Origin: Spirogloea muscicola
Taxonomy: Eukaryota > Streptophyta > Zygnematophyceae > Spirogloeales > Spirogloeaceae
Reading direction: 5' to 3'
Length of the DNA: 16,173 bases
Assembly (NCBI GenBank): GCA_009602725.1
Contig: WELB01000036.1
Span: 33,934-50,106, forward strand
Below are positions 7,601 to 16,173 of the stretch, one piece after another; positions within the stretch are counted from its first letter, which is position 1, and the number at the start of each line of letters is the position of its first letter. Below the pieces are notes generated by a model that was not told where the DNA came from, did not search any database, and saw only the letters and a list, made by a program, of their open reading frames with translations. Position numbers and translations under genes: made by a program.

Positions 7601-9964
7601 ATTTAATCATCAGCAAACACTGTGTGGCAATGGAGCCAGCAGATTGCATTAGGAGCACCTGTCTTTTGAGGGCAGTTGGTCACAAGAACTTGCATATCCC
7701 GACACCGTCAATTGTGAACAGTGAAAAGAGGTGAAAAATGAAATGCTATCTGCCTAAGGTGCACAAAGGTTGTGCACCTCCAAGAGTGCCGCGGTCCCAC
7801 TGTTTGGGTCAACAGCTCCAAACGTCCAGGCATCTCGATCATTGCCCAGCAGGACATATCTGACAATGTCTAGTAAATAGTTTGTGACCGCAAAGCACAT
7901 AGAAGGAGGAAAAACATTCTACTGACATTGATAACTAGAAGCCACAGGATTGCTTCACAGCGTGCTGGTTACTGCACTGCTTTGTACCTGTCAGGCTCTA
8001 CAGCTCCTTCTATGACTGCAAACACATTCCTTATTGGTGCAATTGTGAGATTGAGCTGCACAAGTCACAAGGCAAAAGGTAAGAAGTGGCTTCCAACCAT
8101 TTGCTTCCATGGACGTAAGAAGTGTGGATTGGAGGCCAAAAGCAGCCACGAACATCAAGGAGCAACATTTACTGCTGAAGTTGAGTCTCAACATCTTCTC
8201 CACATATGAACCCAGTGAGACTGTCAGACCTCTAATCGTAGGTCCACTTCAACTGGCCCTTTCCCCAGTCTATGGTGAGGTAAATCAAGAGCCCCTCTCC
8301 ACCCATGGGGTGCCAACTCTCCCCTGAGCTGGGCAAGAATTGGCCTTGCATCTCCGAAGGAGATAGGAAGTGAAGGGATCAACGGCAAATGTATGTTGGG
8401 ATCAATAGTGGAAAGCCGCTCACAGCCCACTGTTGATGGCCAACCAGGTGTCATTGGGTCACCTTTAAATTCAAAGACAGAACCTCTCTGTACCCCACTG
8501 GCAGGCAGCCACCTGAGCAGTGCTCGCCATGATATCTTATTGAAGTGGGAATTGTCAAGACAGGTCAAGCCTCGCTGACCAGCAGAGAGTAATAATGACT
8601 ACACAGAAAGTAATAGCAAGATGGTGCAAATTTCTTGCTGCGATATTAACAACCAAGCTCAAAGCATCTACATACTTAGATATCCTGCAGCAAGCCAAGC
8701 GTCATCCTACCTGCTCTCTGGGTAGTAGCCTTCTGTACCGTTTGCACTGTAATTCTCTGGATCAGAATAAATAAGCACTGCAGCTGCCCCAAACTTAGCA
8801 GCATTTGCGACCTGGTTGTCCAACCATCGGAGCATTAGTCATAAGTTGCTGTGTTGCCGGACAGAAGTGGCAGACTAACAGATATGTACGCTCGGTTGTT
8901 CACTACACTAGCCCGCCTGTATAGAATGTTCTCTGCCAGTGATTCGTATGCAAGAAGTCCCACCATACCTTGTCACCGCGGAAAATCTTGCCATAACGAG
9001 TAACAACAATGGCATCTTGGACATCAACATCGAGCTCAATGAGCGTCTCAAAGTCTTCTGTCCTGCCATAATTAGCATAAACGACCTCGCCTCTGGCATG
9101 GCCGGAGGGTGAATAGGAATGGAAAGTCTCCGCCACGTTCTCGGCTGAGCTGAATGGATCCTCTGGCACAGTGCCTTCCTTGAGCTTCAGCTCATTCTCT
9201 GACCCGTCACTGGAAATTACTGTGAGCTCGTGAGACACAGGGTAGCTCAACAGCACGTCGTAATCTCGAGTATGTGTCGTCAGACCATACTTCTCAAGCT
9301 GATTGACAACGTAGTCAGCAGCGAGCATGTTTGACTCTGTGCCCGCCAGGTGAGGCACCTTCGTCAACTCCCTCAGATTTTGCGCACAGGACTCATTGCT
9401 GTGTACAAGTCCAGGAGCATAAGGAGTAGTGAATGACAAGCGGCAGCCCAGTATGCACTAGAGCTCCTTCGAAGGCTTGGAGGCGCAGCTCTACTACTAC
9501 GAAGAAGATTGGATAATGCTGAAATTGGACCAATGCTGGATACGTTTGTAAATCGTCAACCCAATGAGCTCCTTCGCTAGCCTAAAAGTGCAGCTCTGTT
9601 GCTACTACTACACAATCTTTTGAATAATACTGGAAGTCAGACCAACGCTGGAGATCTTCATCGATCGTCGACGCAATGCAGGCAAGAATATGACAGAGTA
9701 CACAAGGAGGATTCGTGCTTACGAAAGGAAGCCTGAGAAGCGCGCATGGAAGGCGTGCTGCCTCTCTACCTTCCACGGGTGCATGCCTGCAAGCATGCCG
9801 GCTACGCCGCAGACCACTACGAGGACCGAGACGGCGGCGACGGCGGCCGTGGCGGCGGTGCACAGCCGTCCCGCCGCTTGCTCCCGGTCGGCGCGCTCCA
9901 CCGGAGGAGAGGCAGCCTCGTCTCCCGCTCGGCTGGCCAAGAGGGGCTCGCCGGACTCCGCCAT
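4642..9964 (-). CDS. M28B glutamate carboxypeptidase II / AMP1-like membrane peptidase, 15 exons
   Basis: Exons on the minus strand: 9964..9723, 9398..8969, 8811..8711, 8512..8230, 8055..7988, 7859..7778, 7580..7488, 7273..7118, 6864..6787, 6567..6480, 6257..6165, 5940..5852, 5727..5599, 5374..5192, 4821..4642. These join in frame to 764 aa; human GCPII has 750. Order: a short cytosolic N-terminus; one membrane span at about 35-60 (type II); the start of the protease domain ([10 protein letters not shown]); a protease-associated domain ([11 protein letters not shown]221 matching GCPII R210); the M28 core; and a C-terminal dimerisation domain ([13 protein letters not shown], then [14 protein letters not shown]). 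Metal site: D392 (bridging), E429 (catalytic base), E430, D458 and H549 are present, but the first ligand, His377 in GCPII, is Asp382. The family removes C-terminal acidic residues from peptides or folates; plant AMP1 is an ER-membrane member that affects development. The exon 13/14 joint (5599/5374) and the start of exon 14 are the least certain borders. Intron 7 is GC-AG. Confidence 0.94.
5084..5110 (+). other. G-quadruplex-forming tract in intron 14
   Basis: The plus strand has five G-runs (3, 3, 3, 5 and 6 G) separated by 1-4 bases, a good intramolecular G-quadruplex pattern. It lies in intron 14 of the peptidase gene, so the transcript carries the C-rich complement: a long pyrimidine tract ending in ccaccag. 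That tract looks like a strong, perhaps unused, 3' splice site. Confidence 0.7.
6093..6136. repeat. 17-bp direct repeat, period 27, in intron 11
   Basis: The sequence ttgaccaggcaacatat occurs exactly at 6093-6109 and again at 6120-6136. It lies in intron 11 of the peptidase gene (5941-6164), close to the exon 11 donor at 6164. It is probably a local duplication; no function is suggested. Confidence 0.8.
7274..7487 (-). other. GC-AG intron (intron 7 of the peptidase gene)
   Basis: The exon before it must end after Leu in WDAEEYAL for the next exon to continue [10 protein letters not shown], as the family requires. The base pair at that point is GC, within gcaagt, the usual consensus of GC-AG introns, and the 3' end is ttctgtag. 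No GT donor nearby gives an in-frame join: the GT two bases further on shifts the frame. Confidence 0.85.
7757..7779. repeat. Perfect 10-bp hairpin spanning the intron 6 donor
   Basis: aggtgcacaa at 7757-7766 is the exact reverse complement of ttgtgcacct at 7770-7779, with a 3-base loop. On the minus strand, exon 6 ends at 7778 and intron 6 starts with gtgcac at 7777, so the 5' splice site lies inside the stem. Confidence 0.8.
9461..9677. repeat. Diverged tandem duplication inside intron 1
   Basis: Unit 1 (9461-9565) and unit 2 (9566-9677) both start gagctccttcg. They share in order a cagctct block, a ctactac block, gaataat-like and ccaacgctgga-like blocks, and a final atcgtc-aac-caat block. 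The units differ by substitutions and small insertions, so the duplication is not recent. It makes up most of intron 1 (9399-9722) of the peptidase gene. Confidence 0.65.
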
Positions 9965-10144
9965 CGCGAGCTTCGGCTGGCCCCGCGACGCCCGCAGGGG
10001 CTGGCGCCTGGTTGCTGGAGGAGGTGATGCAGGCGCTGGCCCGCTGGCTCCCGTGCCTCAGAAAGCTGGAGTGCGTGTTTGAGCGATCGAGGGCCGGAGT
10101 GGCTAGATGAACTGGAGGGGAGGCCAAACAGAGCCCCTGGCCCT

Positions 10145-10575
10145 TCTCGTACTCTGTACATTCTTTTTTGGGCTGGCTTTTCCAGCCCCTATTCTCAATG
10201 GGCGAGCACTTTCTTCCAACTACAAGGGCAAGCACATTGACAGACGTACATCACCTGCTGCTAAGCTGACCCGCTCAGTAACCACGAGCTAGCTCATAGA
10301 GAAGAAAGTGCTCGCCCATTGAGAATAGGGGAAGAAGTGGCACTCCCAATGGGGGGCAAGGGCTGCGAAAAGCCAGCCCAAAAAGAATTCACAAAGGTTC
10401 AGAGGGGCCTAAGAGCGGTGAGCAGCTACAAAGGGGCCTGAGGATACAATGGTAAAACAGGGGGAGGATGGATCACTCAATAAGTACGAGTGAGGAGCCT
10501 CAGATCCGACAGACTAGCTGAGAATAGGGGCTGGAACAACCAGCCCGAAAAAGAATGAACAGAGTACGAGAAAGT
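10145..10575. repeat. Foldback element bounded by about 53-bp inverted repeats
   Basis: The stretch 10145-10197 is repeated in inverted orientation at about 10521-10574 with only a few mismatches. Between them, 10186-10216 is repeated exactly (31 bp) in inverted orientation at 10301-10331, and a shorter inverted piece lies at 10368-10388. Each full copy holds an inner small hairpin (ggctgg...ccagcc) next to a T- or A-run. No open frame of transposase size lies inside. This may be a MITE-like or foldback element, or a nested set of insertions; no target-site duplication was identified. Confidence 0.7.
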
Positions 10576-10653
10576 CATAGAGGTCGCTAAGAAAGGAAGA
10601 CTGTAGGAAGCTGCTTCTTGCGCCATTCGGCCCTGTCAGGCCTTGTCCCATAC

Positions 10654-10699
10654 CTTTTTGGCTGGCCTTTTTTCAGCCCCTATCCTCTGTGGGCGAGCA
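10654..10699 (+). repeat. Further diverged copy of the foldback repeat unit
   Basis: ctttttggctgg, then cagcccctatcctc and gggcgagca, repeat in the same order the core of the copy at 10164-10208, with several changes and a lost stem base. It is in the same orientation as that first copy and lies 80 bp outside the outer inverted repeat. Confidence 0.6.
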
Positions 10700-10850
10700 A
10701 TACCCATTTCTCACAGCCACTGCTGTCAATGTGAAAGAGTTTGTTCATTTAAGGCAGTTGCCAAATTCAAGTTAGACAATTGGGGGAGCAACATCAGCAA
10801 CAATCTTTGAGCGATGGCAATCGTTGGGCTGACCATTGGTAGTATTCTCT

Positions 10851-10926
10851 TATGAAGTAGCCATCGGCTACTTGGCCTCCATTTCATTTCATGCGCCCCG
10901 CGCGTCTTCCTATGAAGTAGCCATCG
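10851..10926. repeat. 16-bp direct repeat, period 60
   Basis: tatgaagtagccatcg occurs at 10851-10866 and 10911-10926. The first copy runs on into a small inverted repeat, gtagcc-atc-ggctac (10858-10872). It is too short to assign to a known element. Confidence 0.75.
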
Positions 10927-11745
10927 TTTTTTGCTGGCCTTGTGCCCATGTACCGCAAAACTTTTTCAAGCAGCCACAATCACAGCATCATCCACCCACG
11001 AAGATACGCTGTTAGGCTCAAGTCGGAGCGATCATGTGCATCAAATATCGTACAGTCAATCAGCGCCAAAACTAGCACCTAAAGGTCTGGGCCCAAATAG
11101 CTCTTTCTCACGCACCTTTCTGGTCTTCTTTCAGTGACCTCTCTCACCAATTCTGGTCATTCAAACGTGCGTTTTGATAGGCAGGTAAGCAGAGTTGCTC
11201 TCCAAGTTCAAGCCAGCATTGTCGACCTAAGGCCATAGTCTAGCATTTGCGGCATTCCCACTGACTAGTACAATGCAAACTCATAAATACCACCAATGAC
11301 TGCCTACAGTGCTGCTAGTCTGAATTGTTTGTTGGTTACATTCGCTGCTTTCACTCGATCACCAACATCATGACCAAGCTTATGCACAAGTAGTTGTATC
11401 CGAGAATTATTATCTCGACTATGGACTCTGTCATTCATTTGTACATATCTCCTATCTTGCCACTCAATGACTTCAAGGAGATGATGTCATGAAGGCATGG
11501 GGTTGACTAGGCAAAGGAAGGTCAACAGAAGTTGCGCCTTGACAAGTCGACCAGCATCTATGAGCCTTCAATGGTTCTGGTTATTGCAATACTGCTCGTA
11601 GTGCATGGAAAAGCATACCGCAGGTCGACTGGGTACATACAATATGCCTAGAAGGCAGCCATTATTGACAAGAGTACTCCTTCACGTTTGAGTAAATGGC
11701 AGCTCAATTATGAAATCTTGCCTTTGAGAGGTTAGCTCTTGGGAG

Positions 11746-14700
11746 CTATGGCTTCTGATAGTTTGCTGGGAGCAATCTTTGACTTGCAACTGGCCCTCTT
11801 TCTGGTCGCCCTCTTCTGAGGAGTGGAGAGGGCTTGATAAGCCTCGCTGAGGCAGCTGGATCCTTCTCCCACTCTGCCACTGATCGCCTCCCATCGAGAT
11901 CATCAGCAAAGCGGAGCGCTTGGCGCTGGCAGGACAGCAAGACGAAACATATCAGCAACAATAGCGACTACGTACGTGACTTCCCATATTGATGATGACG
12001 GCCTTGCACTTGGAAGCTTGTACCATATCTGTGAATGAGTAGGCAACTATCACACTGCCATCCAAGAGCCACGGGGTACGTGCACAAAGTGAGCCACTTC
12101 AGGAAAATCAGTGCATTAGCACCTGTAGCAGCATGAGTGCAAATCTCTGTGCAAATGTTGTAGCGCCTGGCAGGATGTCTCTCAGCAGTGGGAACATGTC
12201 CCCTGCAATACTGCCTACGCCTGGAACCAACATGAAGCGAAGAATTGTTCAGTATGGGAGGGTTCAGGTCAATATCTGGCTTGCATGGCACACTGTCTAA
12301 GTGAAGGGCGATATCTGCGCAACCATAGATTTCCCATATGCTTGCGCAAATATGAGATGGCAACGATTGAGGCTGCATACCACCCTGAATGCCGCCTGAC
12401 TGATTAAGGTGAGGCTCCAACAGATTCCAGATGCTCCTCACAATGTCAAGAGCACGCTGGTCATCCTCAGAGAGCCTGGCCACTGGCCATGTTCCACGGG
12501 CCATTCCAAACATCATTCCTGGGAGCGGAACGGGCCAGGACCCTGGCAGAGTGGACAGTGGAATGATGCTTCTAGAAGCAAAGTAGCTCCAAAGCTCTGC
12601 CATTGCCTCCCTTGACAGTGCATCAACTGCACGCACAAGCTAACACACGAAAGAACAGACCAGATGAGGTTATGTGAGCACGGTGAAACGGGTAATACTG
12701 CCCTTACTCGACGTGCAGTATCAGGATCTGCTGGTTGATGACATGGATAAGTTACCAACCTCACCTCAGTAAGCAGCAGCTCCTGCAGATAGCTACCCTC
12801 AGGAGCAAACACCAGGAGGAGTGCCTGTTGTGCAGTGGGATCCAAGCTCTTCCTTGATGGAGGCAGGGCCTTTGCAGGGCTATAAGCTCTGTCTATGTTT
12901 CTGGAAAGTGTGGGTGAGGTTGGAGAAGGAGCGACTGGTGTCATCAGCTGTCGAAAAGTCTGAAAGCCTGCCGCAAGGCTCTCTACCCTCTTCACATCGA
13001 GCTGGTTGTTTGGCCCGTACAAAAAGTATCGCAGAGCTTCCCTTGCCTTCGGACTGCAAGTGTGACAGTAGATCAGGTAAGCAATTTGCAGCTGTTAGAC
13101 ATGACCAGAGGTTAAGGTAGTTGATTGCATAAAACTAGCCCTTCAATACATGCTCTCAATCCGAGCCTTGAACTGCTGATCGGATGAAGCTAGGGTGCCC
13201 ATGGGAGCTCACTTGTCATCGGTGAGAAGTCTCTTGCTCATGTAGGGGTAGCACTCGTTCACAATTGCATAATTAGGATCATTGTCTAGACCAATGCCCT
13301 CCAGCACACCAAAGGCCCTCAAAATAAGGGCAAAGTAGGGGGGTATGACAAACACGTACTCTCCAGCCATCTTGGCAAGGTCATCTGAAATCTGCAGTAT
13401 CATGAAAGAAGTTGCCAATAAGTACCTCAGTACAGCACAGTGCACGGGCTTATCAACATGTATTTAACTCATATTATATGCCTATAGAGACTAAGTCTCC
13501 TTCAGAATACTGCACAGAAGATGAGTCCTGCTTGTGACTTTCTCAAGCAGACGTCACCCCAAATTAATATGTGCATTGGCCGACCTGAGCAATATTGACA
13601 TTCTTAGCGCCGCCCCCTTGAATCAGTTGCCCCAAGACCTTGCTCAATGCTGGCACAACCGCTGCCGTTTTGTTTGCATCTACGAGCTCAGGAGGTACAA
13701 ATCCCAGGATGACGAGGTCCTCAGCAACGCGCGCAAAGTCCGAGTTCACCAGGTGAGAGATGTATGTGATCAAGGCATAACTTTGATCTTCTGTCACCTA
13801 TTGACAAGGTGACAGTAGCTACGTCATTCACAGTGGAAAGGGCAATCCCTTACAAGCAGCCCATGAGTTGCTTGATGCACTAGTCAGATAAAGTATCATA
13901 CCTCTGTCATGAGCCCAAAATCCAGCACACAAAGCTTGCCCTCAGGCGTCTGCAGTAGATTGCCAGGATGCGGATCAGCATGGAGGAAGCCTGACTCTAG
14001 CAGCTGGATTAAGTAGCAGTTCAGCGCCGTGGTGACCAGCTGTGTGAGATCCTCAGCCTTGCTCTCAGACAGCTTCTCCCCTTCCACCCACCCAGTTGTG
14101 AGCACCTGCATACAGAGCACGCCAAGCATGAGCATACATCAGACTCTGTGGCCCAACCTGCCGATGTGGTGCTAACTCGCAGCTTCATTACCAGTGCTAC
14201 ACTGTGACACTGTAGTTTAAGCCAACAGCAAGCACGATTGATACCATGCAGCGAGTCTCGGAAACAGCGGTTATAAAGCTGAAGCTCACCCGCCGCGTTG
14301 TCAAGTTTGGGTACACCGTGGGCACTGTGATGTTGGCAAGAGATTTCATATCTCCAATGAAGCGCATCTGATTCTTGCCCTGTGACAAAGACAACATAGT
14401 AGAAGGTGTTAGAAGGACTCCCTGTTTGGCCAGCCTTGCATAGGACTCTTAGAATGACACAGATGACAGCTTCCTTGAACATCGTCTCAAGAAGCTCTCA
14501 GATGGAATCAGCAGTGCTAGTCCCCCTGCTAAACACATACCTCCTGCACGTAGTCGAGTTCGTCAAAGAACCGCAGTGCCCAGTTGTCGAGGACAGCAAC
14601 TAAGTCCGAGTGGTTGTTTGGCAGGTAGCGCAACCAATCAGCCGCTATTCTAAGTACATATAGGTCCCTCGCAATGCCCTCAAGGACGCCAGGCCTCTGC

Positions 14701-16173
14701 ACCTTCACAGCTACAGTCTTCCCATTCTGAACTAGCTTTGCTTTATACACCTGGCTAAGAAGCAGAATGCATAGCTTAGTAAGTATAGTCAGCTGTACGC
14801 CCATCACGGGCTAGAGCACCAGGACTTCAAAAACTCCAGGCACAATGTTTGGTGCACTTTCAAGCCTGACTAAGCCCAAACCTAGTCACAGCACTGCATG
14901 TCTTAGAAGATCAATGTAAGAAAAGGAGCTTGCTGATTGTGGCTCAAATGAAGATAAAAACCTGTCCCAATGACGCAGCTGCGACAGGCTCAAGTGAGAT
15001 GTTCAGAAACACATCCTCCAATGGACATCCGAGCTCCTCCTCCATCAACCGCCGGGCTTCGTCTGAGGAGAAGGCTTGCACACGGTCCTGCAGCGTTTGC
15101 AGCGCCTCCAGGTACGTCGGCGACAGCAAGTCCGGGCGAATGCTCAGGGCCTGCCCTAGCTGCAGAAGCCGCACAGATACATTAACTGCTGCTGTGGCAC
15201 AAGGCAGAAAGCCCATTGCTCTACCTGATTCATGAGGGGGAAAGGTGTCCTTAAGTGCCCGACGAAAGGAATGAGCTTGAATGAGCTTGAAGATACACGT
15301 ATCCTAATTGCAGTCAACAATAATATATGTGCTACAGATGTAACAAGAGCAAAACTGCAAAGCGATCTGCGAGGTCTTCAGTGTACACTTTGCAGCTGAT
15401 GTGCACTCACCTTGATAGCGGTGGGGCCCAGCCTCGTGATGAGCTGGCGGGCGCGAAGTGGCTCATTTCGTGCCTCCACGCCTTGCCAGCGATCGATGAG
15501 GACGGAAGACGTCAGAACACTGCAATCGAGCACGATCTTGGCTGACCGGAAGAAGACTTCCCAGGGCCGGCTGCGAAAGTAAGCCGCTATCTGCTCGTAA
15601 TTGTACCGCAGCGGTAGCTTCTGGCGAGCTAGTCGGTGCTTGCTTTGCATTGCCGCAATGGCGAGCAGTCCTGAGCCGACGGCCACGGCAGCGGCGACCG
15701 CGACGGGCTCCTGGTTTGCCAGGGCCTGGTAGACCGGCCTGGCAGCTTTCACAATCTCCCGATCGAGTCTCCAGCCGGCTTCTTCGATATCGTCGACGGA
15801 CTGGACAGTGTCAGCCACCGCGGCGGTTGCCAGGCCGCTGATGCGAGCCCCGAGGTGGCCGGCAGAGTGCAGCAGCCTCTCCACGGCCGAGGATCTGGCG
15901 ATCTCGTCCGTGACGGTCGCCAGGGCCTCCTCCACCATCTGTGTCGGAGCTGCCGCCGCTGCGACGCGCAGCCCCGGCTGGGGCCGGCCATGCCTCGCCG
16001 ACGACCTCTGAAGCAGCCGAGCGGTCCGACAAAATCCTGCCGACCGGCTGCTCCGCCGGGCTGCCGTGCATTGCAGCAGCGCGCGCGGCGGCGCCGGCGC
16101 CGCCGCTCGCCCCGAAGTGCAGGGCTCGTGGGAGCCCGCCGCGGCGGGGGCGGCCGGGCCCCGCAGCACCGCC
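11746..16173 (-). CDS. Plastid-type ABC1 (UbiB/ADCK) atypical kinase, 11 exons, 5' partial
   Basis: Exons on the minus strand: 16173..15411 (open to the edge), 15159..14962, 14750..14541, 14379..14290, 14105..13902, 13797..13585, 13391..13213, 13053..12765, 12639..12381, 12220..12123, 11925..11746. They encode at least 893 aa, counted from the first whole codon (16172). The first 75 or so residues are rich in Ala, Arg and Ser without acidic clusters, like a plastid transit peptide; a hydrophobic stretch follows near 153-172. Hallmarks in order: KLGQ (254-257, the KxGQ motif, split by an intron), the Ala-rich loop AAASLGQ ending at 320, the ATP lysine in AVKV (K336), ExD in DELDY (E384, D386), HADPHPGN (462-469) and DFG (482-484). 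All invariant residues are present. The family tunes prenylquinone metabolism, in plastids often at plastoglobules. A Pro/Ser-rich linker and a C-terminal helical region follow. No ATG lies upstream of 15936-15938 in the visible frame, so the true start is probably outside. The exon 9 donor could also be 3 bp earlier. The subfamily is not resolved. Confidence 0.93.

Larger units (their letters stand above)
9965..11745. other. Intergenic region upstream of the peptidase gene
   Basis: These 1.78 kb separate the peptidase ATG from the stop codon of the upstream kinase gene, both on the minus strand. They should contain the peptidase promoter and 5' UTR at the left end, where GC content is still high to about 10090, and the kinase 3' UTR at the right end. 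The middle is a cluster of inverted repeats (10145-10700) and a direct repeat (10851-10926). From about 10930 to 11745 I see only AT-richer sequence with short meaningless frames. Confidence 0.6.

Noticed and set aside
9719-10110. Plus-strand open frames of about 130 codons over the peptidase first exon
   Set aside because: They are antisense shadows of the GC-rich exon 1, which encodes a membrane anchor on the minus strand and splices in phase to exon 2.
11968-12636. Reading the kinase exon 9 frame through to its stop at 11968
   Set aside because: Sequence past 12381 loses family character. A donor there and an acceptor at 12220 give a helical continuation in phase, followed by a clean acceptor before 11925.
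16167-16169. A GTG at 16167-16169 as the start of the kinase
   Set aside because: A nuclear eukaryotic gene is not expected to start at GTG, and the frame is open to the window edge, so the start is probably outside.

Overview
The window looks like nuclear DNA of a green alga or close relative, probably a trebouxiophyte-type chlorophyte. This is an inference. The reasons are plant-type gene families (a plant-type wax synthase/MBOAT, an AMP1/glutamate carboxypeptidase II homologue, a plastid-type ABC1 kinase), many short spliceosomal introns, and CpG/GC-rich 5' exons fading into AT-richer gene bodies. No bacterial operon, tRNA, rRNA, CRISPR array or recognisable transposase was seen.

Layout, left to right. 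(1) 10-1400, minus: a two-exon MBOAT wax synthase-like acyltransferase of 426 aa. (2) 1401-2347: a GC-rich divergent intergenic region that probably holds two promoters. (3) 2348-2987, plus: a small two-exon gene for an 83-aa hydrophilic protein I do not recognise. (4) 2988-4641: about 1.65 kb without a gene I can assemble, but with a few exon-like pieces near 3870-4153. (5) 4642-9964, minus: a complete 15-exon gene for a 764-aa type II membrane metallopeptidase of the M28B family (GCPII/NAALADase/plant AMP1). All intron phases join, and four of its five zinc ligands plus the catalytic Glu fall at the expected spacing, but the first ligand, normally His, is Asp. One of its introns is GC-AG. 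(6) 9965-11745: about 1.8 kb without a gene, containing a cluster of inverted-repeat copies just upstream of the peptidase start. (7) 11746-16173, minus: 11 exons of a plastid-type ABC1 (UbiB/ADCK) atypical kinase. It has all hallmark motifs and is cut at its 5' end by the window edge.

The genes have no obvious shared pathway. They look like neighbouring independent eukaryotic genes: wax synthase and the small gene are divergent, the small gene and the peptidase are convergent, and the kinase lies upstream of the peptidase in tandem. Exon borders were worked out by hand from GT(GC)-AG signals, reading frame and family similarity recalled from general knowledge. No transcript or database evidence was available. 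The features most worth a second look are the His-to-Asp zinc-ligand change, a perfect hairpin across the intron 6 donor of the same gene, and the inverted-repeat cluster upstream of it.
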